DNA of 64,000 nucleotides from Sulfitobacter sp. F26169L (GTDB taxonomy: Bacteria; Pseudomonadota; Alphaproteobacteria; Rhodobacterales; Rhodobacteraceae), in contig NZ_JAPMLP010000003.1 in NCBI RefSeq assembly GCF_026410285.1, positions 62,001 through 126,000 on the forward strand, in the 5' to 3' direction. Shown here in pieces: positions 18,481 through 27,701 of the stretch. The position numbers and the translations under genes were made by a program. The first letter of the stretch is position 1. The number at the start of each line of letters is the position of its first letter. The notes under the pieces are model-generated. The model was not told the DNA's origin. It made no database searches and worked only from the letters and a program-made list of their open reading frames with translations.

Positions 18481-19659
18481 ATGCAAGCATCAAAACGTAT
18501 CAGCACCCTTCTGGAAGGCGGCTCTGACGGGTGGGAAGTATTCCTGCGCGCGAGAGAGATGATTGCCAACGGAACGCTCGTTACCGAACTGACCATCGGC
18601 GAACATGACATCCGCACTGCTGCCCCCATTTTGCAGGATATGCACCGCGCGGCGATGGCAGGCCATACAGGCTACGCTGCTATTCCGGGCATTGACCCCC
18701 TGCGCAAAGAGATTGCCGACCGCGTCAGCGCGCGCACGGGTGTTCCGACTAAACCCGAAAACGTAATGATCACCCCCGGCGGGCAAGCGGCGCTTTTTGC
18801 CACCCATCTTGCTGTCCTCGATCCCGGAGACACCGCACTGTATATTGATCCCTACTATGCCACCTACCCCGGAACACTGCGCGGCGTGTCCGCCAAGCCC
18901 GTGGCGATCAAGGCCCATGCTACCGATGCGTTCCAGCCGCGCGCCGCCGACATCGCCGCCGCCGCACAAGGTGCAAAATCCCTGTTGATCAACACCCCCA
19001 ACAACCCCACGGGTGTCATCTACAGTCGCGACACTCTGAAAAGCATTGCCGATGTCTGTCACAAACATGATCTTTGGCTTATATCTGATGAAGTTTACGA
19101 TACCCAGATCTGGGAAGGCGAACACATTTCACCACGCGCTCTGGACGGCATGGCAAAGCGCACACTTGTCGTTGGCTCTATGTCCAAAAGCCACGCGATG
19201 ACGGGGTCGCGCATCGGTTGGATTATCGGGCCGGAAAACATTATCGAACATCTCATTAATCTGGCGACCCATACAACCTACGGCGTGGCCGGATTTGTTC
19301 AGGAGGCGGCGTTATTCGCGCTGCGACTGGGGGATGATTTCGAAACAGAGATTGCCGAACCCTTCCGTCGGCGCCGTGCGCTCGCCTACGCGCAGCTTGC
19401 GCAACAAAGCGTTGTCGGCATGATCCCAAACGGCGGCGCGATGTACATGATGCTCGATATCAGCGCCACGGGCCTCAGCGGACAGGAGTTTGCTTTTGCG
19501 CTGCTCGAGTCGCATCACATCGCCGTCATGCCCGGTGAAAGTTTTGGTGCGGCGGCGGGGGGGCATATCCGCGTTGCCATGACGATCGAGGACAACGCAT
19601 TCGCGGCAGCGCTAGCGACAATCTGCCAATTCGCTAAAACGCTGTCAGACGAAACTTAA
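18481..19659 (+). CDS. class I/II pyridoxal-phosphate aminotransferase
   Basis: Fold-type I PLP enzyme of 392 residues. The stretch NTPNNPTGVIYS near residue 175 and the internal-aldimine lysine in VVGSMSKSHAMTGSRIGWI near residue 235 are typical of aspartate aminotransferase-like enzymes; the C-terminal arginine stretch is GGHIRVAMT. The ATG at 18481 follows GGGAGGCGACC, a strong ribosome-binding site, so the longer frame from 18373 is rejected. The amino donor and acceptor are not known. It is divergent from cysS. Confidence 0.87.
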   Translation: MQASKRISTLLEGGSDGWEVFLRAREMIANGTLVTELTIGEHDIRTAAPILQDMHRAAMAGHTGYAAIPGIDPLRKEIADRVSARTGVPTKPENVMITPGGQAALFATHLAVLDPGDTALYIDPYYATYPGTLRGVSAKPVAIKAHATDAFQPRAADIAAAAQGAKSLLINTPNNPTGVIYSRDTLKSIADVCHKHDLWLISDEVYDTQIWEGEHISPRALDGMAKRTLVVGSMSKSHAMTGSRIGWIIGPENIIEHLINLATHTTYGVAGFVQEAALFALRLGDDFETEIAEPFRRRRALAYAQLAQQSVVGMIPNGGAMYMMLDISATGLSGQEFAFALLESHHIAVMPGESFGAAAGGHIRVAMTIEDNAFAAALATICQFAKTLSDET

Positions 19660-19725
19660 CGAAAAATGCGCGCCCGTTTTGGGGCGCGCTATCATTGCAT
19701 AGATTATCGGTCGTGGCTTTCCGCG

Positions 19726-20313
19726 TTAGAACCGGTACGAACCGCGCAGGTTGAACGTGGTTGCATCTGCGTCCAGCGCTGTGCCTCCGATATCGTCAAA
19801 GCGATGTTCCAACAGCTCGCCACCAACGGTGAAACGGTCGGTAACCTGATATGCCACGCCCACACCGATGAACTCGCCAGTGTCCTTACCAACATTGGTA
19901 TCCAGACGGGCGGCGCCAGCGGTTGCATAGATCATCGTGCGACCCAGATCGTAACCACCACGGATTTTAAGACGGGCAATGCTATCTGCGTTCGCCAATC
20001 CATTCAGATCAACATCTGCTTTATCATACTCAAGTTCGCCACCTAGTACAAATTTGCCGAAGTCGTAGTCATACCCGAGATGGATACCGTAGGACGTGTC
20101 GTTTCCGTCGACTGCACCATCACCGTCAATGTCGGCGTAGCCGAGGTTCAGACCGCTGTAAAAGCCTGTCCACTCGCCTGTTGGCGCTGGACTGTACACG
20201 GGTGTGATAACAGGTTCGACAACCGGTTCAGCAAGGTTTCCCGCGAACGCACCACTCGCAAAAAGAGATGTGGACAAGGCAGTTGCAGCACCGATTTTAT
20301 ATAGCGTTTTCAT
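19726..20313 (-). CDS. outer-membrane beta-barrel protein
   Basis: A 195-residue protein with a Sec signal peptide (KTLYKIGAATALSTSLFASG, cleavage near AFA-GN). A short Pro/Val-rich linker follows, and then alternating-hydrophobic strands ending in an aromatic residue (TFNLRGSYRF), the hallmark of an outer-membrane barrel. It resembles the Omp25/RopB-like eight-strand class of Alphaproteobacteria. AGGAGACACAA precedes the ATG. The mRNA leader can form a hairpin (20335-20370). Confidence 0.85.
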   Translation of the reverse strand: MKTLYKIGAATALSTSLFASGAFAGNLAEPVVEPVITPVYSPAPTGEWTGFYSGLNLGYADIDGDGAVDGNDTSYGIHLGYDYDFGKFVLGGELEYDKADVDLNGLANADSIARLKIRGGYDLGRTMIYATAGAARLDTNVGKDTGEFIGVGVAYQVTDRFTVGGELLEHRFDDIGGTALDADATTFNLRGSYRF

Positions 20314-20691
20314 TTGTGTCTCCTATAGTAACATAGCTCGTAAGGCAGAATGCCTGCCTTTCACGGAGCTAACATCCAGATAGGGTGATTGGTTCCGTCC
20401 CGCTGCCCTTTCCGGCGGCAATACGCACTATTCTGCCGATATCGACGCATCTCGGCAGAGTTGCGCTGATGGGCACGAAAATGTGACCAAAACGCCGCGT
20501 CGCTAACAGGACAGATTTAGCCGCTTTTCCTTTCCAATCTGGAAGAAGAGGGAGCACTGACATGCAGCACAGCACCTGCACTGCGATACTGGTTATCCGT
20601 ACGATTGGCGCAGAGCGCGGTCGTGCAGCGCGCGGCGATCCGAAAGGAATTCAAGCCCCCCTTCCCTGATCCCCTGCTGAAAGTCATAACC
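20314..20691. other. intergenic region before the mttB-family gene
   Basis: A 378-base gap between the divergent outer-membrane protein and MttB-family genes. It holds the structured leader of the outer-membrane gene near 20335-20370. The small open frames inside it have no ribosome-binding site or recognisable product. No further element was recognised. Confidence 0.5.
20335..20370 (-). promoter_or_regulatory. hairpin in the leader of the outer-membrane protein gene
   Basis: AAGGCAG (20342-20348) pairs with CTGCCTT (20354-20360) around a five-base loop. The outer AGCTC (20335-20339) pairs with GAGCT (20366-20370). It lies about 22 bases before the ATG of the outer-membrane gene, just ahead of its ribosome-binding site. 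It could affect mRNA stability or translation; the function is a guess. Confidence 0.4.
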
Positions 20692-22230
20692 ATGAACATG
20701 CAATCTTCCTCTCGCTCAGGTGGTCGCGCGGCGCGGCGTGCGGCCCGCTCTACCGCTCTGCCCGACAATCTGCGCCCTGTACGCGCGGGCCTCTCGGGCG
20801 GCCAATACAAACCCCTTACCGAAACCGATGTTCTAAAAATCCATCACGCCGCACTTGATGCGCTCGAAAATATCGGTCTGGCCGATGCACCTGCTTCGGG
20901 CGTGGCTTATCTAACGGCAGCTGGTGCTATACGCGGCGATGACGGACGCATCCGCTTTCCCCGCGCGCTGGTAGAGGACATGCTTGCAAAGGCAAACCGC
21001 TCCATCACGTTAATGAGCCGTGACGGGCACAACGATCTCGATCTGTCCGGCACGCGTGTCCATTACGGCACAGCCGGTGCTGCCGTGCATCTGGTCGAAG
21101 TAGACGGAAAGAACTATCGCGAATGTGGCGTGCAGGATTTGCATGATGCTGCAAAAATCGTGAACACCCTCGACAATGTGCATTTCTGCCAGCGTCCCAT
21201 GGTCTGTCGCGACATCCCTGACAATCTGGAAATGGATTACAATTCAATCTTCGCTTGTGTGTCCGGCACTACCAAACACATCGGTACCTCCTTCACGGAT
21301 CCAAGCTTTGTAGCCCCCGCAGTTGAAATGCTGCACATGATCGCAGGCGGCGAGGATAAATGGCGCGAGCGCCCCTTCATCTCCAATTCCAATTGCTTTG
21401 TTGTCCCCCCGATGAAATTCGCAACCGAGTCGTGTCAGGTAATGGAGGAATGTATCAGGCACGGCATGCCGGTACTGCTCTTATCCGCAGGAATGGCAGG
21501 GGCGACGGCGCCCTCCACCACGGCGGGCGCGATCGTACAGGCGGTGGCGGAATGTCTGGCAGGTCTTGTTTATGTCAATGCCGTCAAACCCGGACATCCC
21601 GCAGTTTTCGGCACATGGCCCTTCGGGCTCGATCTGCGCACAGGTGCCATGACGGGCGGTTCGGGCGAACAGGCGCTGCTGACAGCAGGATGCGCCCAGA
21701 TGCACAGCTTTTACGGCCTGCCGGGCGGTGCGGCGGCGGGCATCGCAGACAGCAAGCTGCCCGATATGCAGGCCGGCTGGGAGCAGATGTGCTCCAACGT
21801 CATGGCAGGTCTGTCAGGCTGCAACATGATCTACGAAGCAGCAGGCATGCACGCCTCACTACTCGGTTTCTGTCTGGAAAGCCTGATCCTCGGCGATGAT
21901 ATCATCGGACAGGCCTTGCGCTGTGTGCGTGGCATAGAGGTAAACGACGAAACCCTAGCGCTTGACCAGATGGCAGAGGTCTGCCTCGGCGGTCCTGGTC
22001 ACTACCTTGGCACCGCAGGCACCCTCAGCCGTATGCAAAGCGATCACGTCTACCCCGCCTGCGGAAATCGCATGTCACCAAAGGAATGGGTAGAGATGGA
22101 TAAGCCTGATCTGATTGCCACCGCAACTGCGCGAAAACTGGAAATCCTGTCCTCACCTTCCGCGGCCGCACTTGATCCGGTAACCGACCGCGCAATTCGC
22201 GAAAAATTCAACATCCATCTGACCGCATAG
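20692..22230 (+). CDS. trimethylamine methyltransferase (MttB) family protein, non-pyrrolysine
   Basis: A 512-residue TIM-barrel methyltransferase of the MttB superfamily. The ATG at 20692 starts MNMQSSSRSGGRAARRAARS, a basic N-terminus common in the rhodobacterial members. The body contains RPVRAGLSGGQYKPL and a Cys/Gly-rich core (QMHSFYGLPGGAAAGIADSK). The frame has no in-frame amber codon, so it is not the pyrrolysine enzyme for trimethylamine itself. Non-Pyl members act on quaternary amines such as glycine betaine. No corrinoid protein or reactivase is adjacent, so the methyl acceptor is unknown. Confidence 0.88.
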   Translation: MNMQSSSRSGGRAARRAARSTALPDNLRPVRAGLSGGQYKPLTETDVLKIHHAALDALENIGLADAPASGVAYLTAAGAIRGDDGRIRFPRALVEDMLAKANRSITLMSRDGHNDLDLSGTRVHYGTAGAAVHLVEVDGKNYRECGVQDLHDAAKIVNTLDNVHFCQRPMVCRDIPDNLEMDYNSIFACVSGTTKHIGTSFTDPSFVAPAVEMLHMIAGGEDKWRERPFISNSNCFVVPPMKFATESCQVMEECIRHGMPVLLLSAGMAGATAPSTTAGAIVQAVAECLAGLVYVNAVKPGHPAVFGTWPFGLDLRTGAMTGGSGEQALLTAGCAQMHSFYGLPGGAAAGIADSKLPDMQAGWEQMCSNVMAGLSGCNMIYEAAGMHASLLGFCLESLILGDDIIGQALRCVRGIEVNDETLALDQMAEVCLGGPGHYLGTAGTLSRMQSDHVYPACGNRMSPKEWVEMDKPDLIATATARKLEILSSPSAAALDPVTDRAIREKFNIHLTA

Positions 22231-22367
22231 GCGAAAGATCAGGCAATACCCCGACTTCTTTTGGCTCTAAATATCCAAAATCCGACGCCAACCCATAGAC
22301 CACCCTCGCGGTGGTACACAGCAGAATCAGAACGGGCCCGGCGCTGGGGGCAACCGGACCCGAGATG

Positions 22368-22400
22368 ACCAGCGCGCACTGCTGCCACAGGCGCGCTGGT
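22368..22400 (-). repeat. inverted repeat downstream of the EF-hand gene
   Basis: ACCAGCGCGC (22368-22377) and GCGCGCTGGT (22391-22400) form a perfect 10-bp stem with a 13-base loop. It lies 13 bases after the EF-hand stop and also 138 bases after the mttB-family stop, so it may protect or end either transcript. There is no T-run, so it is not a classic intrinsic terminator. Confidence 0.55.
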
Positions 22401-22412
22401 GCGGATGCCGGC

Positions 22413-22661
22413 TTAGCTGGCTGGCATCAGGCCTGCTTCCTGCGCGGCCTTCACTTCGGCATCCTCCAGAACGCCATCACCATTCAAATCGATGGTAGCG
22501 AACTGTTCCTCTGTCATGTCGGGGAACACGGCCTGCACTTCGGCAAGGCTCAGCACACCGTCCTCGTTTGCATCCGCCTGCGTTGCGTCCTGACCCATGG
22601 CAAAGGCTGGCATGCACAGAGTTGCAGTGGCGATCAGAGCGAAAGTTTTGAGATGTGTCAT
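22413..22661 (-). CDS. small exported EF-hand calcium-binding protein
   Basis: An 82-residue protein with a Sec signal peptide (LKTFALIATATLCMPAFAMG). It has two EF-hand loops, DANEDGVLSLAEV near residue 30 and DLNGDGVLEDAEV near residue 57, each with the D-x-[DN]-x-DG pattern and a terminal acidic residue. It probably binds calcium in the periplasm. GGAGACACCAA lies before the ATG. It is alone between the MttB-family gene and the sigma-factor gene. Confidence 0.82.
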   Translation of the reverse strand: MTHLKTFALIATATLCMPAFAMGQDATQADANEDGVLSLAEVQAVFPDMTEEQFATIDLNGDGVLEDAEVKAAQEAGLMPAS

Positions 22662-22922
22662 TTGGTGTCTCCATTCAATTCAATTATATGAACGCACCGT
22701 CCGGCGCCTTCATACAGTAAGAGCACGCATCCCCCCTTTGCGTCCCCCTTTCCTTTGGCAAGCGCGGCCAGCCGCCTATCCGTACAGCACCAATGCGCGC
22801 CTCATCGCCCAAAAAGGCCCGTTGCCTGCAATCGGCGGAAACTCCCCCTCTGGTTGAACCTTACAAACCCGTCATTGTGACGACGAGAACGATCACAACA
22901 ACAATGATGACAGGACCTCTAG

Positions 22923-23423
22923 ATGAGTATGTTTGATACCCCCGCAGATATGACGGCCCTGTTGCTGCGTCTGCGCCGCCGCGCGCAGCGGCTTGGCGCG
23001 CAAACCGGCGATGCCGAAGATATGGCTCAGGAAACCGTGCTACGCCTGATGCAGAGGATGCGCCGCACAAAGGTAGATGCCCCCGAGCATTACGCGATGG
23101 TCATCCTGCACAATCTGGCACGCGCGCGCTGGCGCGCCCTTGGGGTCGAGATGGTCGAACTGGACGAAGATGATGCCACCATAGATCCCGTGGCAGACAG
23201 TCGCCTTGCGCTCGCCGATCTGCAACGCGCCATTTCTGCCCTTCCCGCCGGACAGGCCCAGATCATGCAGCTTGTAATGCAGGGAGAATTCAGCCCCGCC
23301 AGTATTGCCAAACAGCTGGACCTGCCGCAAGGCACTGTCATGTCGCGCCTTGCGCGCGCGCGGGTAAAACTCCGCGCACATATCGGGATGGAGACAGACA
23401 CACCTGTTGCCGAGCTGCTGTAG
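22923..23423 (+). CDS. ECF-type RNA polymerase sigma factor
   Basis: A 166-residue sigma-70 family protein with the two ECF regions only. Region 2 is around residues 10-75 (DAEDMAQETVLRLMQRMRR). Region 4 is around 105-155 (LPAGQAQIMQLVMQGEFSPA, then IAKQLDLPQGTVMSRLARAR with the helix-turn-helix). No anti-sigma gene is next to it. AGGA lies nine bases before the ATG. The exported MBL protein follows 78 bases downstream on the same strand and is a possible target. Confidence 0.88.
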   Translation: MSMFDTPADMTALLLRLRRRAQRLGAQTGDAEDMAQETVLRLMQRMRRTKVDAPEHYAMVILHNLARARWRALGVEMVELDEDDATIDPVADSRLALADLQRAISALPAGQAQIMQLVMQGEFSPASIAKQLDLPQGTVMSRLARARVKLRAHIGMETDTPVAELL

Positions 23424-23501
23424 CAGGCATTTACAGAAGATTGCTTGCTGTGTGATGCAACTTGCCTCATATTCCAAAACAGGAATTTAAGGGAGGCTGT
23501 G

Positions 23502-24422
23502 ATGCCATATTCAAGGCGCAATTTCTTGGCGGGGGGCGCGGGTCTGACTGCGGCCACTGCACTGGGGCTTACATATACACAGGCCCATGCCCAGATCGGG
23601 CTGGGCGCAATCAAACTGGATGTGGTCAGTGACGGCTCGCTCACCATTCCTGCCGATTTCACCTTCGGCACGATGTCAAAAGAGGCACTGGCCCCGATCA
23701 TCGAAAAATACAATCTGTCATCCGAGGTGCTGACACCGCCGTGTAACGTGACCCTGATGCGCCACGGCGATCGCACAATTCTGTTCGATGTCGGTTCTGG
23801 CCCCGATTTCACGCCGAATGCCGGTAAATTGCTGGAGTCTCTCGACGCGCTTGGTGTGTCGCCAGATGATGTAACCGACATCATCTTTACCCACGCCCAT
23901 CCCGATCATCTGTGGGGGCTGCTGGATGATTTCGACGACCCGCTCTTCACCCAGGCCACCTACATGATGGGCAAAACCGAATGGGACTACTGGATGGACC
24001 CCGACACGGTAAATGAAATCGGCGAAGCGCGCGCGTCTTTTGCCGTAGGGGCACAACGCAGACTTGAAATGATAGAGGATTCCATGAGCTTTTTCAAAGA
24101 CGGTGACGAAATCATTCCCGGCGTAGCGGCACGCGCCACCTTCGGGCATACCCCCGGCCATATGGCGTTCGAAATACGTGACGGATCGGAGTCCGCGATG
24201 ATAGTCGGCGATTGCATCGGCAACCACCACGTGGCCTTCGAGCAGCCCGCATGGATTTCCGGTTCGGATCAGGACGGCGAAACAGCTGCACAAACGCGGC
24301 TGCGCCTGCTGGACCAGCTGGCCGCCGAAAAAACCCGCATCATCGGGTTTCACCTGACCGATGGCGGCACCGGATACGTCGACAAAACCGCGTCCGGTTA
24401 TCATTTTGTGGCGGAGGCATGA
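23502..24422 (+). CDS. Tat-exported metallo-beta-lactamase-fold hydrolase
   Basis: A 306-residue MBL-fold protein with a twin-arginine signal (RRNFLAGGAGLTAATALGL, then AHA). The metal motif is complete: IFTHAHPDHLWG (HxHxDH) near residue 130, the third His in FGHTPGHMAFE, the bridging Asp in IVGDCIG and a final His in IIGFHLTDGG. GGGAGG precedes the ATG at 23502. The substrate is unknown; the nearby sox locus makes a sulfur compound possible, but that is inference. It ends four bases from the next MBL gene. Confidence 0.86.
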   Translation: MPYSRRNFLAGGAGLTAATALGLTYTQAHAQIGLGAIKLDVVSDGSLTIPADFTFGTMSKEALAPIIEKYNLSSEVLTPPCNVTLMRHGDRTILFDVGSGPDFTPNAGKLLESLDALGVSPDDVTDIIFTHAHPDHLWGLLDDFDDPLFTQATYMMGKTEWDYWMDPDTVNEIGEARASFAVGAQRRLEMIEDSMSFFKDGDEIIPGVAARATFGHTPGHMAFEIRDGSESAMIVGDCIGNHHVAFEQPAWISGSDQDGETAAQTRLRLLDQLAAEKTRIIGFHLTDGGTGYVDKTASGYHFVAEA

Positions 24423-24424
24423 GC

Positions 24425-25369
24425 ATGAGATATATTTCCGCATTCTGCGCCCTCGCCGCCTTTCCCGCGCTCGCCAGCGAAGACATAGCCGATCAATATC
24501 CGGCATCGGTGCTGTATTCCAAACCTGTCGAAGTGATCCCCCATGTGTTCTCTGCAATCGGGGCCACTGCCCCGCCCACCTATGAGAACGCGGGCCACAA
24601 CAACAACCTCAGCTTCATCGTCACCGGTGATGGCGTCGTGGTTGTAAACGGCGGCGCGTCCTATCAACTGGCCGAGGCTCTGCACCAGGAAATCAAAGTG
24701 GTGACAGACCAGCCCGTAAAGCTGGTGATCAACGAAAACGGTCAGGGGCACGCCATGTTGGGCAATTCCTACTGGGCCGATCAAGGTGTCGAGATTGTCG
24801 CCCATGTGGATGCCGCTGCCGAGTTCAAGGAATACGGTCCCCAATCGCTGAGCGCTGCGCAGGCAACCGTGAAAGAGCGTGCGGACAACACCCGCATCGT
24901 CCTGCCGACCACCACATTCGAAGACAGCTATATCGTCGAAATGGGCGATATGCAGATCGAGGCCCGCTATCTTGGCCCTGCGCATAGTCCCGGTGATATC
25001 GTTGTATGGCTGCCCGAACAAAGCATGGTCATCGCCGGAGATATGGCGTTCCATGAACGCATGTTGCCGATCTTTGCCCACACCATTGCCGCCGACTGGA
25101 TCGAGACATGGGATACCAAGTTCGAACCGCTGGGCGCTACGTATGTGATCCCCGGCCACGGCCACCCGACAAATATGGATCAGGTTCGCCGCTATACCCG
25201 TGATTACTTGCTGTATCTGCGCGAAAAGATCGGCGCGCATATCGATGATGGCGGTGATCTGGCCGACGCCTATTACGTCGACCAGACCCCTTACAAAAAT
25301 CTGGACACCTTCGAGGAACTGGCAACCAAAAATGCAGGCCGCGTTTACGAACAGATGGAATTCGAATAA
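24425..25369 (+). CDS. exported MBL-fold protein with altered metal motif
   Basis: A 314-residue MBL-fold protein with a Sec signal (MRYISAFCALAAFPALAS). The first metal motif, normally HxHxDH, reads NENGQGHAMLGN, so both first histidines and the Asp-His pair are changed. The later ligands remain: LGPAHSPGD, IAGDMAF and VIPGHGHP. The start may be the ATG at 24425 (GGAGG seven bases upstream) or 24419, which overlaps the preceding stop. It is tightly coupled to the Tat-MBL gene and convergent with the YeeE gene. Confidence 0.84.
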   Translation: MRYISAFCALAAFPALASEDIADQYPASVLYSKPVEVIPHVFSAIGATAPPTYENAGHNNNLSFIVTGDGVVVVNGGASYQLAEALHQEIKVVTDQPVKLVINENGQGHAMLGNSYWADQGVEIVAHVDAAAEFKEYGPQSLSAAQATVKERADNTRIVLPTTTFEDSYIVEMGDMQIEARYLGPAHSPGDIVVWLPEQSMVIAGDMAFHERMLPIFAHTIAADWIETWDTKFEPLGATYVIPGHGHPTNMDQVRRYTRDYLLYLREKIGAHIDDGGDLADAYYVDQTPYKNLDTFEELATKNAGRVYEQMEFE

Positions 25370-25375
25370 AGCGGA

Positions 25376-26443
25376 TCAAGCACCGGCAGGGCGCGGCGAC
25401 ATCCGCCGCGCCAGCGTTACATGGGTCAGCATCGCGCCGATCCACATACAGAACAGGGCAACCCACGCGGTCAGCGCAAAGATCGATCCGCCAGACATGC
25501 CCGCGCCGACAGCGCAGCCCCCAGCAAGCATACTGCCAAACCCCATGAGCACAGCGCCAAGCAAATAACGCTCCATCGGTGTATCACGGCCAAAACGTTC
25601 TATTCTTGCTTCGCGGCGCAACAATGCCATGCCGCCTGCACCAACAAACACACCCGGCACCAGCCCGACGCCAAAACCCAGCGGAATTTCGGCGGCATTG
25701 ACCAGCCCCATCAGCGTGTCGGTGGATGGACCTGTAAAAGTGACAGACGAGATCGGCACAACATCGAAAGAAGCTTGCGCAATCGCGTATGTCAGCCACC
25801 ATCCAAGCCCCACCGCGATGCCGACACCTGCCGCCGCCACTGCCTCGCTGGTGGGGATGGCGCGGCGACGCGCGAATATAAAGGCGCAGACAGTGCCCGC
25901 AGCAGCAAGCACGGCTGCGAGCGTAGAACCCATCCCGATGTGGGACAGGATGTTGCGTTCCTCCCCGCCCTGAAGCAGCCAGAGGCCTGCAAGATCCTCC
26001 CGCAATGGAGAGAGCGCACCGCGCAGCGATGCCTGGGCCACAAGCGTCAATACCAGACCGGTGATCAGGGCGCGCAGATTTCCGGTGGCGCTGAGAACCA
26101 GCAACCGGCTGGCACAGCCCCGCGCAAGGATCATCCCACAGCCAAACACCAAGCCACCGATAATAGCTCCCGAAAGGCTACCGGTTGCCGCCAGCGGACG
26201 CGCTTGGGATACGTCAAGCAGACCTGCCGCAATGGCACCTTGTACAAAAAAAACCGCAACCGAAAACGCGATCAGCCAGATCGACAGACGCGGCCCGAAC
26301 ACACCACCCGCAACCTCTACCGTTGCGGCACGCAGGCAAAAACGCGAATGTTGCGCAGCAGCGCCAAAAACCAGCCCTGTTACACCACCGGCGACGGCCA
26401 GAACCGCGCCGTCACCCCAGTTGTCTATCAGTGCTTCCAGCAT
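25376..26443 (-). CDS. YeeE/YedE family membrane transporter
   Basis: A 355-residue polytopic membrane protein of the YeeE/YedE (TsuA) family, whose characterised members import thiosulfate. Two repeats each carry the family cysteine motif: FGCGMILARGCASR near residue 100 and MLAGGCAVGAGMSGG near residue 310. About nine or ten hydrophobic segments are visible. It heads the minus-strand sulfur region downstream of hemA, and a second family member (soxT) closes the locus at 38952-40007. Thiosulfate or another sulfur ion is the likely substrate. Confidence 0.85.
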   Translation of the reverse strand: MLEALIDNWGDGAVLAVAGGVTGLVFGAAAQHSRFCLRAATVEVAGGVFGPRLSIWLIAFSVAVFFVQGAIAAGLLDVSQARPLAATGSLSGAIIGGLVFGCGMILARGCASRLLVLSATGNLRALITGLVLTLVAQASLRGALSPLREDLAGLWLLQGGEERNILSHIGMGSTLAAVLAAAGTVCAFIFARRRAIPTSEAVAAAGVGIAVGLGWWLTYAIAQASFDVVPISSVTFTGPSTDTLMGLVNAAEIPLGFGVGLVPGVFVGAGGMALLRREARIERFGRDTPMERYLLGAVLMGFGSMLAGGCAVGAGMSGGSIFALTAWVALFCMWIGAMLTHVTLARRMSPRPAGA

Positions 26444-26480
26444 GTTTCATTCCTGCGTTTGCAGGCCAGAACGCCGGCGG

Positions 26481-27701
26481 CTATTGCGCCGCCAAAGGCA
26501 TACGCGCCAACTGGCACTGGCCCCACAACTCCTCCAGCGCGCCGAGGAGATGATCGATATCTGCTGCGCTGTGCACAGGGGACGGCGTGATGCGCAGCCG
26601 CTCCGTGCCTTTGGGAACGGTCGGATAATTGATCGGCTGGATATAAATACCGTACTCTTGCAGCAGCATGTCCGAGATGAATTTGCACTTGTGCGGGTCG
26701 CCCACCATTACGGGAATGATATGGCTGGGGTTTTCCACATGCGGAATGCCGATGGCATCCAGACGCGCGCGCACTTCGGCAACCTTTGCCTGCTGGGTAT
26801 CACGCTCCACACTGCTGTCCTTTAGATGGCGGATAGAGGCCGCAGCCCCCGCTGCCACCGCTGGCGGCAGTGCAGTGGTAAAGATAAACCCGCTGGCGAA
26901 ACTACGCACAAAATCGCACAGCTCGGCCGAGGCAGCGATATAGCCGCCGACAACGCCGAATGCCTTACCCAGTGTTCCTTCGATAACCGTGATACGATCC
27001 ATCAGGCCCTCGCGTTCGGCTACACCGCCGCCGCGCGGCCCGTAAAGCCCCACACCATGCACTTCGTCGAGATATGTCATGGCGTTGTATTTGTCGGCCA
27101 GATCGCAGATTTCCTTGATCGGGGCGATATCCCCATCCATTGAATAAACGCTTTCAAAAGCGATCAGTTTGGGGCGTTCAAGCGGCAATGCGGCCAACAT
27201 GGCCTCAAGGTCGGCCAGATCGTTGTGCTTCCAGATCATCCGCTCGGCTTTGGAATGGCGGATGCCTTCGATCATCGATGCATGGTTCAGCGCGTCCGAG
27301 AGCACGACACAGTCGGGGATGCGCCCCGCCAGCGTGCCAAGCGCCGCCCAGTTCGAGACATAACCGGACGTGAACAACAGCGCGTCCTGTTTTCCATGCA
27401 AATCGGCCAGTTCCGCTTCTAGCAGCACGTGGTCGTGCGTGGTGCCGGAGATATTGCGCGTCCCGCCTGCCCCTGCGCCGCAGCGGTCAAGCGCTTCGTG
27501 CATGGCGCTCAGCACTTTGGGATGCTGGCCCATGCCCAGATAATCGTTCGAACACCAGATTGTCACATCTGCCGTTTCGCCCCCGCGCGATGTTGCCCGC
27601 GGGAACGCGCCGCAATGGCGCTCTAGCTGTGCAAAGACGCGGTAGTTTCCCGCAGTGCGCAGATCATCCAGCGCGGATTTGAAAAAGCCCTGATAATCCA
27701 T
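26481..27701 (-). CDS. hemA: 5-aminolevulinate synthase
   Basis: PLP enzyme that condenses glycine and succinyl-CoA to 5-aminolevulinate, the entry to heme and corrin synthesis in Alphaproteobacteria. The 406 residues begin [20 protein letters not shown]. The ALAS motifs include [30 protein letters not shown], and EGTLGKAFG with the cofactor lysine. The ATG shares one base with the DUF302 stop (TAATG), so the two are coupled. It sits within a sulfur/denitrification region rich in c-type cytochromes. Confidence 0.96.
   Translation of the reverse strand: MDYQGFFKSALDDLRTAGNYRVFAQLERHCGAFPRATSRGGETADVTIWCSNDYLGMGQHPKVLSAMHEALDRCGAGAGGTRNISGTTHDHVLLEAELADLHGKQDALLFTSGYVSNWAALGTLAGRIPDCVVLSDALNHASMIEGIRHSKAERMIWKHNDLADLEAMLAALPLERPKLIAFESVYSMDGDIAPIKEICDLADKYNAMTYLDEVHGVGLYGPRGGGVAEREGLMDRITVIEGTLGKAFGVVGGYIAASAELCDFVRSFASGFIFTTALPPAVAAGAAASIRHLKDSSVERDTQQAKVAEVRARLDAIGIPHVENPSHIIPVMVGDPHKCKFISDMLLQEYGIYIQPINYPTVPKGTERLRITPSPVHSAADIDHLLGALEELWGQCQLARMPLAAQ

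Noticed and set aside
22861-23070. A short minus-strand frame ending in a Val/Ile-rich hydrophobic stretch upstream of the sigma factor
   Set aside because: Its N-terminal part is antisense to the sigma-factor gene, no ribosome-binding site is visible, and the hydrophobic end comes from a simple repeat-like stretch.
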